Made by a program: the position numbers and the translations under genes. Source: Bacteroidota bacterium (lineage in GTDB: Bacteria > Bacteroidota > Bacteroidia > Flavobacteriales > Weeksellaceae). Taken from it: DNA of 64,000 nt. The stretch spans positions 62,001 through 126,000 of the forward strand of contig JAEXAR010000040.1 in NCBI GenBank assembly GCA_023394415.1. Reading direction: 5' to 3'. How positions within the stretch are numbered: position 1 is the stretch's first letter; each line of letters begins with the position of its first letter. Under the pieces are notes generated by a model that ran no database searches, was not told the DNA's origin, and saw only the letters and a program-made list of their open reading frames with translations. This document shows, in pieces, positions 1 through 8,870 of this stretch.

Positions 1-1
1 C

Positions 2-424
2 GATGTTGGAGCGTATTACCGAGCTTATGAAACACAACAGGCAATGAAAACTTATAATTCTGGAACCGAGGCAGAGCTAATTTTTGGACACGGTTTAGAT
101 AAACTAGTGGATTTAAATATTTATGTGGATTTAGCAGGTACAGAACGCAGATTTATACCTGTTTTACATAATGGATATGCTTACTTATTGATACGCACTG
201 GGATATTGGGTGTGATTTTATTTGGATTATTTTTTTTAAGAGCATTTTTTATTAAAATAATAAATTCTAATACTAGTTTATATTATTTAATTTATTTAGG
301 AACTTTAATATCACTAATAATTTCAAATTATGTAATTGGATCTTTTTTTTCTTCTGAAATGTTTTTTGGATGGGTGATCGTAGGACTTTATTTTTTATTA
401 GCATCTAAACCTAAACTTACATAA
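2..424 (+). CDS. O-antigen/polysaccharide polymerase (Wzy/ligase-like), C-terminal part
   Basis: The frame is open from base 2, so this is the C-terminal end (140 residues) of a protein that begins outside the window. It has a periplasmic-looking stretch with HNGYAYLLIRTGILG, then three or four hydrophobic segments ending in ASKPKLT. An HNxY-type motif ahead of a membrane segment is typical of Wzy polymerases and O-antigen ligases, which join lipid-linked sugar units in the inner membrane. Its place at the head of glycosyltransferase genes fits. Polymerase and ligase cannot be told apart from this fragment. Confidence 0.65.
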   Translation, partial: DVGAYYRAYETQQAMKTYNSGTEAELIFGHGLDKLVDLNIYVDLAGTERRFIPVLHNGYAYLLIRTGILGVILFGLFFLRAFFIKIINSNTSLYYLIYLGTLISLIISNYVIGSFFSSEMFFGWVIVGLYFLLASKPKLT

Positions 425-433
425 TTATTAAAA

Positions 434-1123
434 ATGAATTCAATACTATCAAAAATAATAACAAAGATTAAAGGTGGAAATTGGGAGCTCGACCCCAATC
501 TCACAAGCGCGGAACTTATTAATCTTATTTTAAAGAAAGGATGGATGTATATTCGAGGTGTCTTAAGATTTGGAAGAATAAAGCCTGTAACGTTAATCGG
601 AAGTAACGTTATAATTATTGCAAAAAATAAGATAAAAGCAAAAGGTGTTTTATCTATTGAAAGAAATAGCTATATTGATGCAACCTCCTCTGGAGGAATT
701 GTCTTTGGAAATAATGTTTCTATTGGCAAAAATACAACTATAGAATGCTCAGGAACGCTTACGAATTTAGGAGTTGGATTAATTGTTTGAAACAATTTAG
801 GGATGGGAGCTAGCTGCTTCTATGGATGTGCTGGTGGGATTACAATTGGTGATGATACTATATTTGGCAATTTTATTTCACTACATTCAGAAAACCATAA
901 TTATAGTGATTTAGATATACCGATTAGATTACAAGGCGTTAACAGGCAAGGAATCAGCATTGGAAAAGACTGTTGGATAGGAGCAAAAGCTACTATTTTA
1001 GATGGTGTTAAAATAGGAAACGGTTGTATTGTGGCCACAGGTGCTGTTGTAACAAAAGGAAGTTATCCTGATTTTAGTATTTTAGGAGGTGTTCCTGCAA
1101 AAATAATATCAAAACGCAATTAA
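434..1123 (+). pseudogene. Hexapeptide-repeat acetyltransferase interrupted by an in-frame TGA
   Basis: One reading frame of 230 codons is cut by TGA at 788-790 (codon 119). Both halves lie in the same frame. The N-terminal half carries hexapeptide turns (SNVIIIAKNKIKAKG, GNNVSIGKNTTIE). The C-terminal half has the left-handed beta-helix acetyltransferase core with IGDDTIFGNFISLHSENH, GKDCWIGAKATILDGVKIG and the closing GGVPAKII. The family (maltose/serine O-acetyltransferase-like) places acetyl groups on surface sugars. The stop lies where a Gly is expected in GLIVxNN, so a GGA to TGA change is the simplest cause. The second half has a possible ATG at 803 but would lack half the helix. It could also be a sequencing error. 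Confidence 0.75.
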
Positions 1124-1126
1124 CAA

Positions 1127-2398
1127 ATGAAAAAAGTTTTACTTTTAGCTTATCAAGTTTCACCAACGAAGGGTTCAGAGTTTTCGGTGGCGTGGAATTA
1201 TATAAAATATATGTCAAAAGACAATCAATTAATTGTCTTGTTTGGGGTGTCGGATGAGCATCTTGGTGAGATTAATGAAATGCAGGAATATTTAAAGAAA
1301 AACATTGTTAAAAATGTAGAATTTATTGCAGTTCATGCAAATAAAAAAATCGAAAGGTTAAATTGGTTAAACCGCAGGGGTATATTCAATTATAGTTTTT
1401 ACATTGCATTTAAAGAATGGCAGAAACAAGCATATCAGGAGGCAAAAAAAATTATCGGAGATAAAGAAATTGATATAATACATTGTTTGGGACCTATAGG
1501 ATATAGGGAGCCTGGGTTTTTATGGAAACTGGATAAGCCCTACATATGGGGGCCAATAAGTGGTTTTAATAATGTACCGTTGAAAATGATGAGTGCCCTT
1601 CCAATGATTGGAAAAGCAAAACTTGGATTTAGAGCTATTGTTAATAATTTACAGATGCATTTCAGTAAAAGGGTTAAGAAAGCAATTATGAGATCTGATG
1701 TATTGCTTGCTGCAACGTCAGAAAATGCTGATGCAATTAAAAAAAAATTCAATAAGGATGCAATTGTTCTTGCAGAAAATGCTATTCATACAGAAATAGG
1801 ACTTGTTAACAATTCTAAATTTTCTTCAGAAAAAATTAATCTTATTTGGATTGGTAGTATAGATGCGCGTAAGTCTCTTATTATTTTATTAAAAGCCATA
1901 TCAAAAATTAAAAATAAAAATATAATCTTAAATGTGGTTGGTGATGGCCCTCTGAGAGCCAATATGCAGAAATTTTCTGAAGTTAACGGCATTTCGGATA
2001 TGGTTTTATGGCATGGTAAAGTTCCGAGGAACAAAGTTTATGAATTGTTAACTACTTCTCACTTAAATATAATTACAAGCGTAAGTGAAGGAAACCCTAC
2101 GACGATATGGGAAGCAATGGGTGTGGGAGTTCCTACATTAAGCATTGACCATTGTGGGATGCATGATGTTCTGTGTGAAAAATGTGGTATAAAGATTCCT
2201 GTTGATAATTTAAATAAAATTGTGAATGACATTACCGCCGAAATTGATAGATTACAGGGCAATAAAAATTTACTTTATGAATTGGCTTTAGGAACTATAG
2301 ATTGTGCCAAAAAATACCAGTGGTCCGAGAGGGTCAACTTTTGGGAAAAGATGTATGATCTGGCCATTGAAAATCATGCAAAGAAAACAAAATCTTAA
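1127..2398 (+). CDS. Glycosyltransferase family 4
   Basis: The 423-residue protein has the GT-B two-domain layout: an N-terminal acceptor domain starting KKVLLLAYQVSPTKGSEFSVAW and a C-terminal nucleotide-sugar domain with LIWIGSIDARKSL, NVVGDGPLR and the E-x7-E-like stretch SEGNPTTIWEAMGVGVPT near residues 318-336. Family 4 enzymes transfer a sugar from a nucleotide donor with retention of configuration, here probably to an undecaprenyl-linked repeat unit on the cytoplasmic face. It starts 3 bases after the acetyltransferase frame and is followed closely by a second glycosyltransferase, so they are probably co-transcribed. Donor and acceptor sugars cannot be read from the sequence. Confidence 0.88.
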   Translation: MKKVLLLAYQVSPTKGSEFSVAWNYIKYMSKDNQLIVLFGVSDEHLGEINEMQEYLKKNIVKNVEFIAVHANKKIERLNWLNRRGIFNYSFYIAFKEWQKQAYQEAKKIIGDKEIDIIHCLGPIGYREPGFLWKLDKPYIWGPISGFNNVPLKMMSALPMIGKAKLGFRAIVNNLQMHFSKRVKKAIMRSDVLLAATSENADAIKKKFNKDAIVLAENAIHTEIGLVNNSKFSSEKINLIWIGSIDARKSLIILLKAISKIKNKNIILNVVGDGPLRANMQKFSEVNGISDMVLWHGKVPRNKVYELLTTSHLNIITSVSEGNPTTIWEAMGVGVPTLSIDHCGMHDVLCEKCGIKIPVDNLNKIVNDITAEIDRLQGNKNLLYELALGTIDCAKKYQWSERVNFWEKMYDLAIENHAKKTKS

Positions 2399-2405
2399 AG
2401 GACCC

Positions 2406-3485
2406 ATGAAAAAAGAGAAAAGTATTGTTTTTATCCATATGCTTAATAATTTTAGTGGTAGTCCAAATGTATTGTCTGTTGTTGCAGAAGAAATTTACAG
2501 AAGAGGTATTGAGACTAATATTATTACATCATTTAATAATCAAGGTTTTTTATCAAATACTCCAGCATCAAAAAAAATAAATATCAATTACAGCTTTTAT
2601 CACAACAAATTATTGCGGCTTTTTGAGTTTGTTAAATTTCAAATTTTAAGTACGTTTTCAGTTTTATCTCAGCCCAAAGAAAAAGTAATTTATATTAATA
2701 CAATCTTACCATTTCTGCCTGCAATAATATCAAAATTAAAGGGAAATCGTGTTATTTATCACATACATGAAGCCTATCCCCAAAAAGGAATCTTCCAGAA
2801 AATTTGTTTTTGGTGTGCTGAATTTGCTTCTGAAAAAATTCTCTGTGTTTCGCAATATGTGAAAAACAATTTGAGTGAGACTGCTAAACAAAAAGCTGTA
2901 GTTATATATAACGCTTTGGATAGTTCGTTCACTGATAATATTATAGAAAAGAAGAAACATCCTGTGAAAACCTTGTTGATGATATCTTCAGCAAGAACTT
3001 ATAAAGGTATTCTCGAATTTGCAAAACTATCATCAGAGCTTCCTGCTTATAATTTTGTTTTGGTTTGTGATGCTTCGGAAAAAGAAATCGAACAAATTTT
3101 TCCCGAAAAGTATTTAATATTATCCAACTTGAAAATTTATTCAACACAAAAAAATTTACACCCATTTTATGCTTCCGCAGATTTAATTGTTAACTTTAGC
3201 AATCCTCATTTAATTGTAGAAACTTTTGGTCTTACAATTCTGGAAGGTATGTATTATGGGTTACCTGCTATAGTGCCTACTATTGGTGGCATAACTGAAC
3301 TTGTAGATAACGAGGAAAATGGACTGAAAATTGATGTAAACGATTTCGACACTTTAAAAAAAGGAGTAATCTCTATATTTGAAACTCCGGAGTTATACAA
3401 TAAAATGTCCAAGAAAGCCTTGCTAAAAGCACAACACTTTGATAGAGACATCCAAATACAAAAAATTAATGATGAGTTATTTTAA
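2406..3485 (+). CDS. Glycosyltransferase family 4
   Basis: The 359-residue protein uses the ATG at 2406. An upstream in-frame ATG at 2304 lies inside the previous gene and would add a stretch unlike any glycosyltransferase start. Visible features are the N-terminal FIHMLNNFSGSPNVLSVVAE, a HIHEAYP segment, the C-terminal SSARTYKGILEFAKL and the donor-binding VETFGLTILEGMYYGLPAI followed by GGITELV. It adds a sugar during polysaccharide repeat-unit assembly (family knowledge); the specific linkage is unknown. Its 3' end overlaps the next gene by 14 bases, which supports an operon. Confidence 0.87.
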   Translation: MKKEKSIVFIHMLNNFSGSPNVLSVVAEEIYRRGIETNIITSFNNQGFLSNTPASKKININYSFYHNKLLRLFEFVKFQILSTFSVLSQPKEKVIYINTILPFLPAIISKLKGNRVIYHIHEAYPQKGIFQKICFWCAEFASEKILCVSQYVKNNLSETAKQKAVVIYNALDSSFTDNIIEKKKHPVKTLLMISSARTYKGILEFAKLSSELPAYNFVLVCDASEKEIEQIFPEKYLILSNLKIYSTQKNLHPFYASADLIVNFSNPHLIVETFGLTILEGMYYGLPAIVPTIGGITELVDNEENGLKIDVNDFDTLKKGVISIFETPELYNKMSKKALLKAQHFDRDIQIQKINDELF

Positions 3486-4887
3486 ATTTTATTTATCTGT
3501 TTTTTTGCTTTCCTTTTTTGTCTCTGTCTCTGCGCAGCAACCAGTGAAAATTTTTGATAAAAAAACCAACACAGAAGTCCTTTATAAAGATGCATTAAAG
3601 TGGCAGGATGGTTCAGTAATGAACGATGCAAAAGTTGATGGTGTTATTTTCATTAAACAAAACGGCAAGTATTATCAAAGAGATATCAATGAATCTATAA
3701 ATGTGAAATGGTTTGGTGCTAAAGGCGATGGTAAAACAGATGATACAAAAGCATTTCAGGATATGCTCAATTATTTAGAAAAAATCAAATTAAATTATCG
3801 AGTTTTTATTCCGGAAGGTGAGTACATTATCACAAAAGCACTTCATATTAAAGGTAATAATACCATGCCAATCATTCAAGGTGCGGGTATGCGAAATACT
3901 ATTCTCAATTTCAGTAATAGTGCAGATGCTTATTGCATTCAGTTCGGAGAAAAAAACAGAAACTCTCTTAGTGGTGGACTTTTAGATTTGCAGATAAGAG
4001 GGAATGGAAAAAATGATGCACTTATAATAATGGGATCATCACCATATGGTGTGGCTTGGTGCCGTTTTGAAAATCTCTATTTTTATAATATCAATAATGG
4101 TATTGTTGAAGATAAAAATATCATTTTTTTCTCAAGCCATTTTTCAAATATTCACATAGAAAAATATTATGGAATTGGTATGACGATCAATGGAGGCTAT
4201 AATACATATTCGGGAATTTTCATTGTTCAGCCTTCAGGACAAAATAACAAGGAAAATCCTCAAAAAAATTTGGGATCCAAAAACCTAGCAATGGATATAA
4301 TAGGAGGCAACAATTCTTTTTATGATGTACAAAGCGAAGATCAGATAAAAATTGTGGGGGGATATAATACATTTAATGCTTTAGTAATTGAATATATTAT
4401 AAAATCTGAAAATTATAAAGAAATTCCAAAAGCTGCAATTTGGGTAGCAGGTGCAAATACTATATTTAATAAATTAAAAATAATTGGTCTTAAATCTAGT
4501 AAATTTGATTATCTTATGTCGGTTTTTGGTCCCAATATAACCATAATGAATGCTATGTATGAGGATGAAGGTAAGAAAGATCAAACAATTAAATATCCAT
4601 TTTTGCCTTCTGAAAACAGTTCTGGAGTTATGATGAATTGTATTTTAAGAACTACCTATAAATTAAACGCTCCTGAATTTTATAAAGACACCAAAAACTG
4701 GAGTTTTATAAATATGGAAGGGAGCGACGGAAAACCATTTTCACGTTTTAATAATGAAGGTTTTAAAATGTCTTTAAAACAAAGAGATACTTTCATACCT
4801 GAAGAAGGTACAGAGATTTTTAATACCACTACCAAAACAAAGGAATTTTGGGATGGCAAGCAGTGGAAGCAGATACTTACGAAGTAA
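3472..4887 (+). CDS. Secreted right-handed beta-helix protein (pectate lyase superfamily type)
   Basis: The chosen start at 3472 gives a clear signal peptide (MSYFKFYLSVFLLSFFVSVS, cut after AQ). Two further in-frame ATGs lie just upstream. The mature 450-residue protein contains VKWFGAKGDGKTDDTKAFQ, the hallmark of the Pectate_lyase_3/GH28-like beta-helix family, then many short beta-strand turns (GNNTMPIIQGAGMRNT, NGGYNTYSGIF). The C-terminal part (PEEGTEIFNTTTKTKEFWDGKQWKQI) resembles tail-fibre-like ends seen in other flavobacterial surface proteins. Such proteins bind or cleave polysaccharide outside the cytoplasm. Here it could process or modify the polymer made by the surrounding genes. 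No catalytic residues could be assigned with confidence. Confidence 0.75.
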   Translation: MSYFKFYLSVFLLSFFVSVSAQQPVKIFDKKTNTEVLYKDALKWQDGSVMNDAKVDGVIFIKQNGKYYQRDINESINVKWFGAKGDGKTDDTKAFQDMLNYLEKIKLNYRVFIPEGEYIITKALHIKGNNTMPIIQGAGMRNTILNFSNSADAYCIQFGEKNRNSLSGGLLDLQIRGNGKNDALIIMGSSPYGVAWCRFENLYFYNINNGIVEDKNIIFFSSHFSNIHIEKYYGIGMTINGGYNTYSGIFIVQPSGQNNKENPQKNLGSKNLAMDIIGGNNSFYDVQSEDQIKIVGGYNTFNALVIEYIIKSENYKEIPKAAIWVAGANTIFNKLKIIGLKSSKFDYLMSVFGPNITIMNAMYEDEGKKDQTIKYPFLPSENSSGVMMNCILRTTYKLNAPEFYKDTKNWSFINMEGSDGKPFSRFNNEGFKMSLKQRDTFIPEEGTEIFNTTTKTKEFWDGKQWKQILTK

Positions 4888-4999
4888 ATGAAATTTTTGT
4901 ACTTAAGTATGATTGTTACAATAAAGTTGAAGGAAGTAGCATGCTTACTTTTCTAAAACAATAAAAACTTAAATTAATCATAAAATAAGATAACAACCC

Positions 5000-6088
5000 A
5001 TGAAGAAGAAAAAAGTTGTTGGTATTATTGGAACAAATGGCTTGCCCGGAAAATACGGCGGTTGGGATCAATTGGTAATCCACCTTACCAAAAATTTGCA
5101 ACAGCAATTTGATTTTATTGTTTATACAAGCTATACCAACTTTAATCCAGATAAAACAATCGTTAATAATGCTAAAATTCAAAAAATAAATTTTAAGGCC
5201 AATGGCATGCAAAGTATACCATACGACATCATGTCAATGTTTCATGCCGTGAAGCATTGTGACGTTTTGTTCTTATGTGGAACTTCTGGCTGTGTCTCAT
5301 TGCCACTGATGAAATTATTTGGAAAAAAAATCATACTTAATCCGGATGGTCAGGAATGGATGAGAGATAAATGGAGCAAGCCAGTACAATGGTTTTTGAA
5401 AACTTCCGAAAAAATGGGGGTGAATCATAGTGATACAGTTGTAGCAGATAATAGGGTTATAAAAAATTATTTACGTTCTGAATATCAGAAAGATAGTGTT
5501 GAGATAGAATATGGTGGCGATCATGTTTTAAAAGTACCAATGACGGCTGAAACAGAAAAAAAATATGATATTAAAGCTGGAGATTATGCCTTTAAAGTAT
5601 GCAGAATTGTGCCTGAAAATAATATAGATATGATTCTGGAAGCTTTCAAAGAAGTGCCTGAAAAAAAACTTGTAATGGTGGGGAACTGGGAGTTCAGCGA
5701 ATATGGCAAAAATCTTCTAGAGCAGTACACTTCATACCCTAATCTAAAACTTTTGCTGCCAATTTATGATCAACATATATTGGATGAACTAAGAAGTAAC
5801 TGTGGAATCTATGTTCATGGACATAGTGTGGGAGGTACCAATCCGTCGTTGGTGGAAGCGATGAATTTGGGACTTTGTATGTTGTCTTTCGATGTGTCAT
5901 ATAACCGTGAAACAACGGAAAACAAAGCAATGTATTTTAAATCTAAAGAAGAGTTAAAGGATTTACTCATCAATCATACAGATATAAATCAACGTAACAC
6001 CTGTGCTCAAAATATGCAGGAAATAGCAGACAGGAGATATAAATGGGAAACCATTACTGATAAATATGCAAAGGTATTTTCAAAATAG
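5000..6088 (+). CDS. Glycosyltransferase with DUF1972-type N-terminus (rhamnosyltransferase-like)
   Basis: The 362-residue protein begins KKKKVVGIIGTNGLPGKYGG, the signature of the DUF1972 N-terminal domain found in GT4 enzymes such as rhamnosyltransferases. A C-terminal GT1-type domain follows with KVCRIVPENNIDMILEAF, VGNWEFSEYG and HGHSVGGTNPSLVEAMNLG. The DUF1972 group often uses dTDP-rhamnose, which would agree with the dTDP-sugar genes 2 kb downstream, but the donor is an inference. It is preceded by a 112-base gap and followed within 6 bases by the epimerase gene. Confidence 0.85.
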   Translation: MKKKKVVGIIGTNGLPGKYGGWDQLVIHLTKNLQQQFDFIVYTSYTNFNPDKTIVNNAKIQKINFKANGMQSIPYDIMSMFHAVKHCDVLFLCGTSGCVSLPLMKLFGKKIILNPDGQEWMRDKWSKPVQWFLKTSEKMGVNHSDTVVADNRVIKNYLRSEYQKDSVEIEYGGDHVLKVPMTAETEKKYDIKAGDYAFKVCRIVPENNIDMILEAFKEVPEKKLVMVGNWEFSEYGKNLLEQYTSYPNLKLLLPIYDQHILDELRSNCGIYVHGHSVGGTNPSLVEAMNLGLCMLSFDVSYNRETTENKAMYFKSKEELKDLLINHTDINQRNTCAQNMQEIADRRYKWETITDKYAKVFSK

Positions 6089-6094
6089 TTTAAG

Positions 6095-6997
6095 ATGAAG
6101 GTTTGTGTTACAGGAGCATCGGGATTTGTAGGTCAAAATCTTACAAAATACCTTAATAAAGAAGGTTTCCAAGTTGAGGCGATTTCATTAAGGAATCACT
6201 GGGAGCTTCCTAATGATGCAGATGCTATAATTCATTTGGCCGGTATAGCTCATGATACTTCAAAAACATCTTCTGAATCTGAATATTTTACTGTTAATAG
6301 AGATCTCACTGCGAAACTTTTTGATGAATTTTTAAAAAATGACATTAAAAAATTTTTTTATTTTTCTAGTGTTAAAGCAACTGCAGATACAATCGAAGGG
6401 TTTTTGGATGAAAATCATCACTCCAATCCCATTACACCATATGGAAAATCTAAATTAGAAGCGGAAAATTATCTTTTAAAACAAAAATTGGCGGATCATA
6501 AAAGACTTTTCATTATTAGGCCATGTATGATTCATGGGCCTGGTAACAAAGGTAACTTAAATCTGCTTTCCAAAGTCGTTGAGAAAGGTGTTCCGTGGCC
6601 ATTAGCTGCTTTCGAAAATAACAGGTCTTATTTAAGCATTGATAATCTGAATTTTTTAATCAAAAAAATGTTATTGGAACCCAATCTTCAATCTGGTATT
6701 TATAATTTTGCAGATGATGATGCCGTTTCAACAAATCAACTTATTAAAATTATAGCAGACGCAAACTACAAAAATACAAGGTTAATATTTATTTCACCAA
6801 AATTTATAAAATTGTTAGCAGCAGCAGGAGATTTTATTAAATTTCCTCTAAACAGTGAAAGATTAAAAAAATTAACGGAAAGCTATTTGGTATCAAATCA
6901 AAAAATTAAAAATGCCTTAAGAATTAAAACCTTACCTTTGTCAGCACAAGAAGGTTTAGTAAAAACAATCAAGAGTTTTAAAAAAAGTCAGCAATGA
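6095..6997 (+). CDS. NAD-dependent sugar epimerase/dehydratase (SDR family)
   Basis: The 300-residue protein has an extended short-chain dehydrogenase fold: the NAD-binding VTGASGFVGQNL at the N-terminus, AIIHLAGIAHD, the catalytic YFSSVKA and YGKSKLEAE (YxxxK) and a substrate region RPCMIHGPGNKGN. The closest recognisable group is the WbpV/WbpK and UDP-glucose 4-epimerase-like enzymes that change nucleotide sugars for surface polysaccharides. The exact substrate is not known. It overlaps the next gene by 4 bases (ATGA), so translation is probably coupled. In many bacteria this type of gene sits directly before the initiating sugar transferase, as here. Confidence 0.85.
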   Translation: MKVCVTGASGFVGQNLTKYLNKEGFQVEAISLRNHWELPNDADAIIHLAGIAHDTSKTSSESEYFTVNRDLTAKLFDEFLKNDIKKFFYFSSVKATADTIEGFLDENHHSNPITPYGKSKLEAENYLLKQKLADHKRLFIIRPCMIHGPGNKGNLNLLSKVVEKGVPWPLAAFENNRSYLSIDNLNFLIKKMLLEPNLQSGIYNFADDDAVSTNQLIKIIADANYKNTRLIFISPKFIKLLAAAGDFIKFPLNSERLKKLTESYLVSNQKIKNALRIKTLPLSAQEGLVKTIKSFKKSQQ

Positions 6998-7545
6998 TTC
7001 GTTTATTTGATTTTATATTTGCTTTAGTCGGTATTCTGCTGTTATGGCCAATAGGGATAATTTTATATATAATTGGTCTTTTCGATACCGGAAAGCCAAT
7101 TTTTGTACAGCAGCGGGTCGGAAAAAACAAAAACCCATTCAATCTTTACAAATTCAGAACGATGGATGTTAACACCAAATCTGTGGCTTCACACTTGGCT
7201 AGTTCTTCTTCAGTAACTAAATTTGGAGGTTTTCTTCGAAAATCAAAGCTCGATGAGTTGCCCCAACTCTTTAATGTTTTAATCGGTGATATGAGTTTAG
7301 TAGGTCCACGCCCCAATTTGTATAACCAAACCGAGCTCATTGAAGAAAGAGATAAGAGAGGTGTTTACGCTTATAAACCAGGTATTACAGGTTTAGCACA
7401 AATCAATGAAATAGATATGTCAACTCCAAAAAAATTAGCAGAATTAGATGCAAAAATGCTTCAAAAATTATCTTTTTCTGATTATTTTAAATACATCTTC
7501 GCAACCGTTGGAGGTAAAGGCCAAGGAGATCGTGTTGGAAAATAA
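6994..7545 (+). CDS. Bacterial sugar transferase (initiating phosphoglycosyl transferase, PglC/WcaJ-like)
   Basis: The 183-residue protein has one N-terminal membrane helix (FDFIFALVGILLLWPIGII) and the Bac_transf core: VGKNKNPFNLYKFRTM, RKSKLDELPQLFNVLIGDMS, LVGPRP and KPGITGLAQI. These small monotopic enzymes move a sugar-1-phosphate from a UDP-sugar onto undecaprenyl phosphate and start repeat-unit synthesis at the inner membrane. The Asp-Glu pair of the catalytic motif is present in KLDELPQ. It lacks the large N-terminal membrane domain of WbaP/WcaJ. A second member of the same family follows after 7 bases. Confidence 0.9.
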   Translation: MIRLFDFIFALVGILLLWPIGIILYIIGLFDTGKPIFVQQRVGKNKNPFNLYKFRTMDVNTKSVASHLASSSSVTKFGGFLRKSKLDELPQLFNVLIGDMSLVGPRPNLYNQTELIEERDKRGVYAYKPGITGLAQINEIDMSTPKKLAELDAKMLQKLSFSDYFKYIFATVGGKGQGDRVGK

Positions 7546-7552
7546 TGGTAGA

Positions 7553-8131
7553 ATGTATCGTAAATTAGGAAAATCTATTTTTGATTTATCACTTGCATTA
7601 TTTCTGGGAGTTTTATTGTCACCATTAATAATATTTCTTTTTATTTTTGCTTCCGTAGATACACAATCATTTGGTATATTTAAGCAGTTAAGAATTGGCA
7701 GATACGGAATGCCTTTTACTATTTTCAAAATAAAAACTATACACCCAGATACAAGAACAATTTCCTTATTAGGTAGGTTTCTAAGGAGAAGCAAGTTAGA
7801 TGAGCTTCCACAAATTTTCAATATTTTGAAAGGTGAAATGAGTTTTGTAGGTCCCCGACCTGATATTAAAGGATATTACGATACATTATCTGGAGAAGAT
7901 AGGAGAATACTAAGTTTAAAACCGGGATTAACCTCCGAAGCAGGTATTAAGTATTGTAGAGAAAAAGAAATATTAGAAAATCAAAATAATCCATTAGTTT
8001 ATAACGATACAGTAATCTTTCCGGATAAAATCAGAATGAATTTAAAGTATTTAGAACAACAGTCATTCGCATATGATTTGAAAATAATGATAAAAACAGT
8101 ATTGGTTTTATTCAGATCCTGGTTCGATTAA
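7553..8131 (+). CDS. Second bacterial sugar transferase, divergent copy
   Basis: The 192-residue protein starts at the ATG at 7553. A longer reading frame from 7448 would overlap the previous gene by about 100 bases and add no conserved sequence. It has an N-terminal helix (LSLALFLGVLLSPLIIFLFI) and the Bac_transf core RRSKLDELPQIFNILKGEMS with FVGPRPD. The usual KFRTM is changed to KIKTI and the C-terminal GITGLAQ block to GLTSEAGIKY, so it is diverged from its neighbour. It keeps the DE pair, so it may still be an active phosphoglycosyl transferase, perhaps for a different sugar or a second polymer. It ends the polysaccharide run. Confidence 0.85.
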   Translation: MYRKLGKSIFDLSLALFLGVLLSPLIIFLFIFASVDTQSFGIFKQLRIGRYGMPFTIFKIKTIHPDTRTISLLGRFLRRSKLDELPQIFNILKGEMSFVGPRPDIKGYYDTLSGEDRRILSLKPGLTSEAGIKYCREKEILENQNNPLVYNDTVIFPDKIRMNLKYLEQQSFAYDLKIMIKTVLVLFRSWFD

Positions 8132-8193
8132 ATTCAATTTATTTGTCATGTGATGAAGGGTGCCTGCAATAGAATATTTAGTGTGTAAATGCT

Positions 8194-8201
8194 TATATTT
8201 G
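8194..8201 (+). promoter_or_regulatory. Promoter -7 box of the rfbC operon
   Basis: TATATTTG matches the Bacteroidota -7 consensus TAnnTTTG exactly. It lies in the 183-base gap after the sugar transferase pair, about 113 bases before rfbC. No clear -33 TTG is seen at the usual spacing. Confidence 0.5.
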
Positions 8202-8314
8202 CAAAAAAATTAATGTATTTTAGCTATGCTAAAGATTATACATAAAGCACTTAATTACATTAAAAAAATTAAAATCGTAAATTAGATACACCAAAAATGA
8301 ATTGACAAAACAGT

Positions 8315-8860
8315 ATGAGAATTAAAGATACCCCTTTACAGGACTGCTATATTATCGAGCCAACTGTTTTTGAAGATGATCGTGGTTTCTTCTACGAAAA
8401 GTACAACGAAAAAAAGTTTGAAGAACTCACTGGAATGAACGGTCATTTTGTCCAAGACAATGTTTCAAAGTCTTCTTATGGTGTTCTTCGTGGTTTACAT
8501 TTTCAAAAAGGTGAACATGCACAGGCAAAATTAGTATCATGTTTAGAAGGAAGAGTGTTTGATGTTGCCGTTGATTTGCGTAGAAACTCTCCGACTTTCG
8601 GTAAATGGTACGGAGTTGAACTTTCGGCAGAAAATAAGTTACAATTTTACGTTCCCAGAGGTTTCGGACACGGATTTTCTGTATTAAGTGAAACTGCTGT
8701 TTTTGCTTATAAATGTGATAATTTTTATAACAAAGAAGCCGAAGGTGGCGTTTTGTGGAACGATGCAGATTTGAATATTGATTGGAAACTGCCTCTTAAC
8801 AACATAATACTTTCAGAAAAAGATAAAGTTCAATCTACTTTTTCTGAAGAAAATTTTTAA
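8315..8860 (+). CDS. rfbC: dTDP-4-dehydrorhamnose 3,5-epimerase
   Basis: The 181-residue protein is full length for RfbC/RmlC. It has the cupin-type core with DRGFFYEKYNEKKFEEL, QDNVSKSSYGVLRGLHFQ (catalytic His region), AVDLRRNSPTFGKW and YVPRGFGHGFSVLSE. The enzyme epimerises C3 and C5 of dTDP-4-keto-6-deoxyglucose in the cytoplasm. It leads a run rfbC, rfbB, rfbA with 10 bases to rfbB, and has its own promoter-like box upstream. Its product would feed the glycosyltransferases upstream. Confidence 0.95.
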   Translation: MRIKDTPLQDCYIIEPTVFEDDRGFFYEKYNEKKFEELTGMNGHFVQDNVSKSSYGVLRGLHFQKGEHAQAKLVSCLEGRVFDVAVDLRRNSPTFGKWYGVELSAENKLQFYVPRGFGHGFSVLSETAVFAYKCDNFYNKEAEGGVLWNDADLNIDWKLPLNNIILSEKDKVQSTFSEENF

Positions 8861-8870
8861 GAAATCAAAG

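Noticed and set aside
785..795. Selenocysteine or stop-codon readthrough at the acetyltransferase TGA
   Set aside because: No SECIS-like hairpin is evident and the family has Gly, not Cys, at this place.
2304..2405. Upstream extension of the second glycosyltransferase
   Set aside because: It runs through the end of the previous gene in another frame and adds a sequence unlike the family N-terminus.
4888..4956. 22-codon reading frame after the beta-helix gene
   Set aside because: It is too short, has no recognisable signal or family and no support from its context.
7448..7552. Upstream extension of the second sugar transferase
   Set aside because: It overlaps the previous gene by about 100 bases and precedes the natural membrane helix start at 7553.
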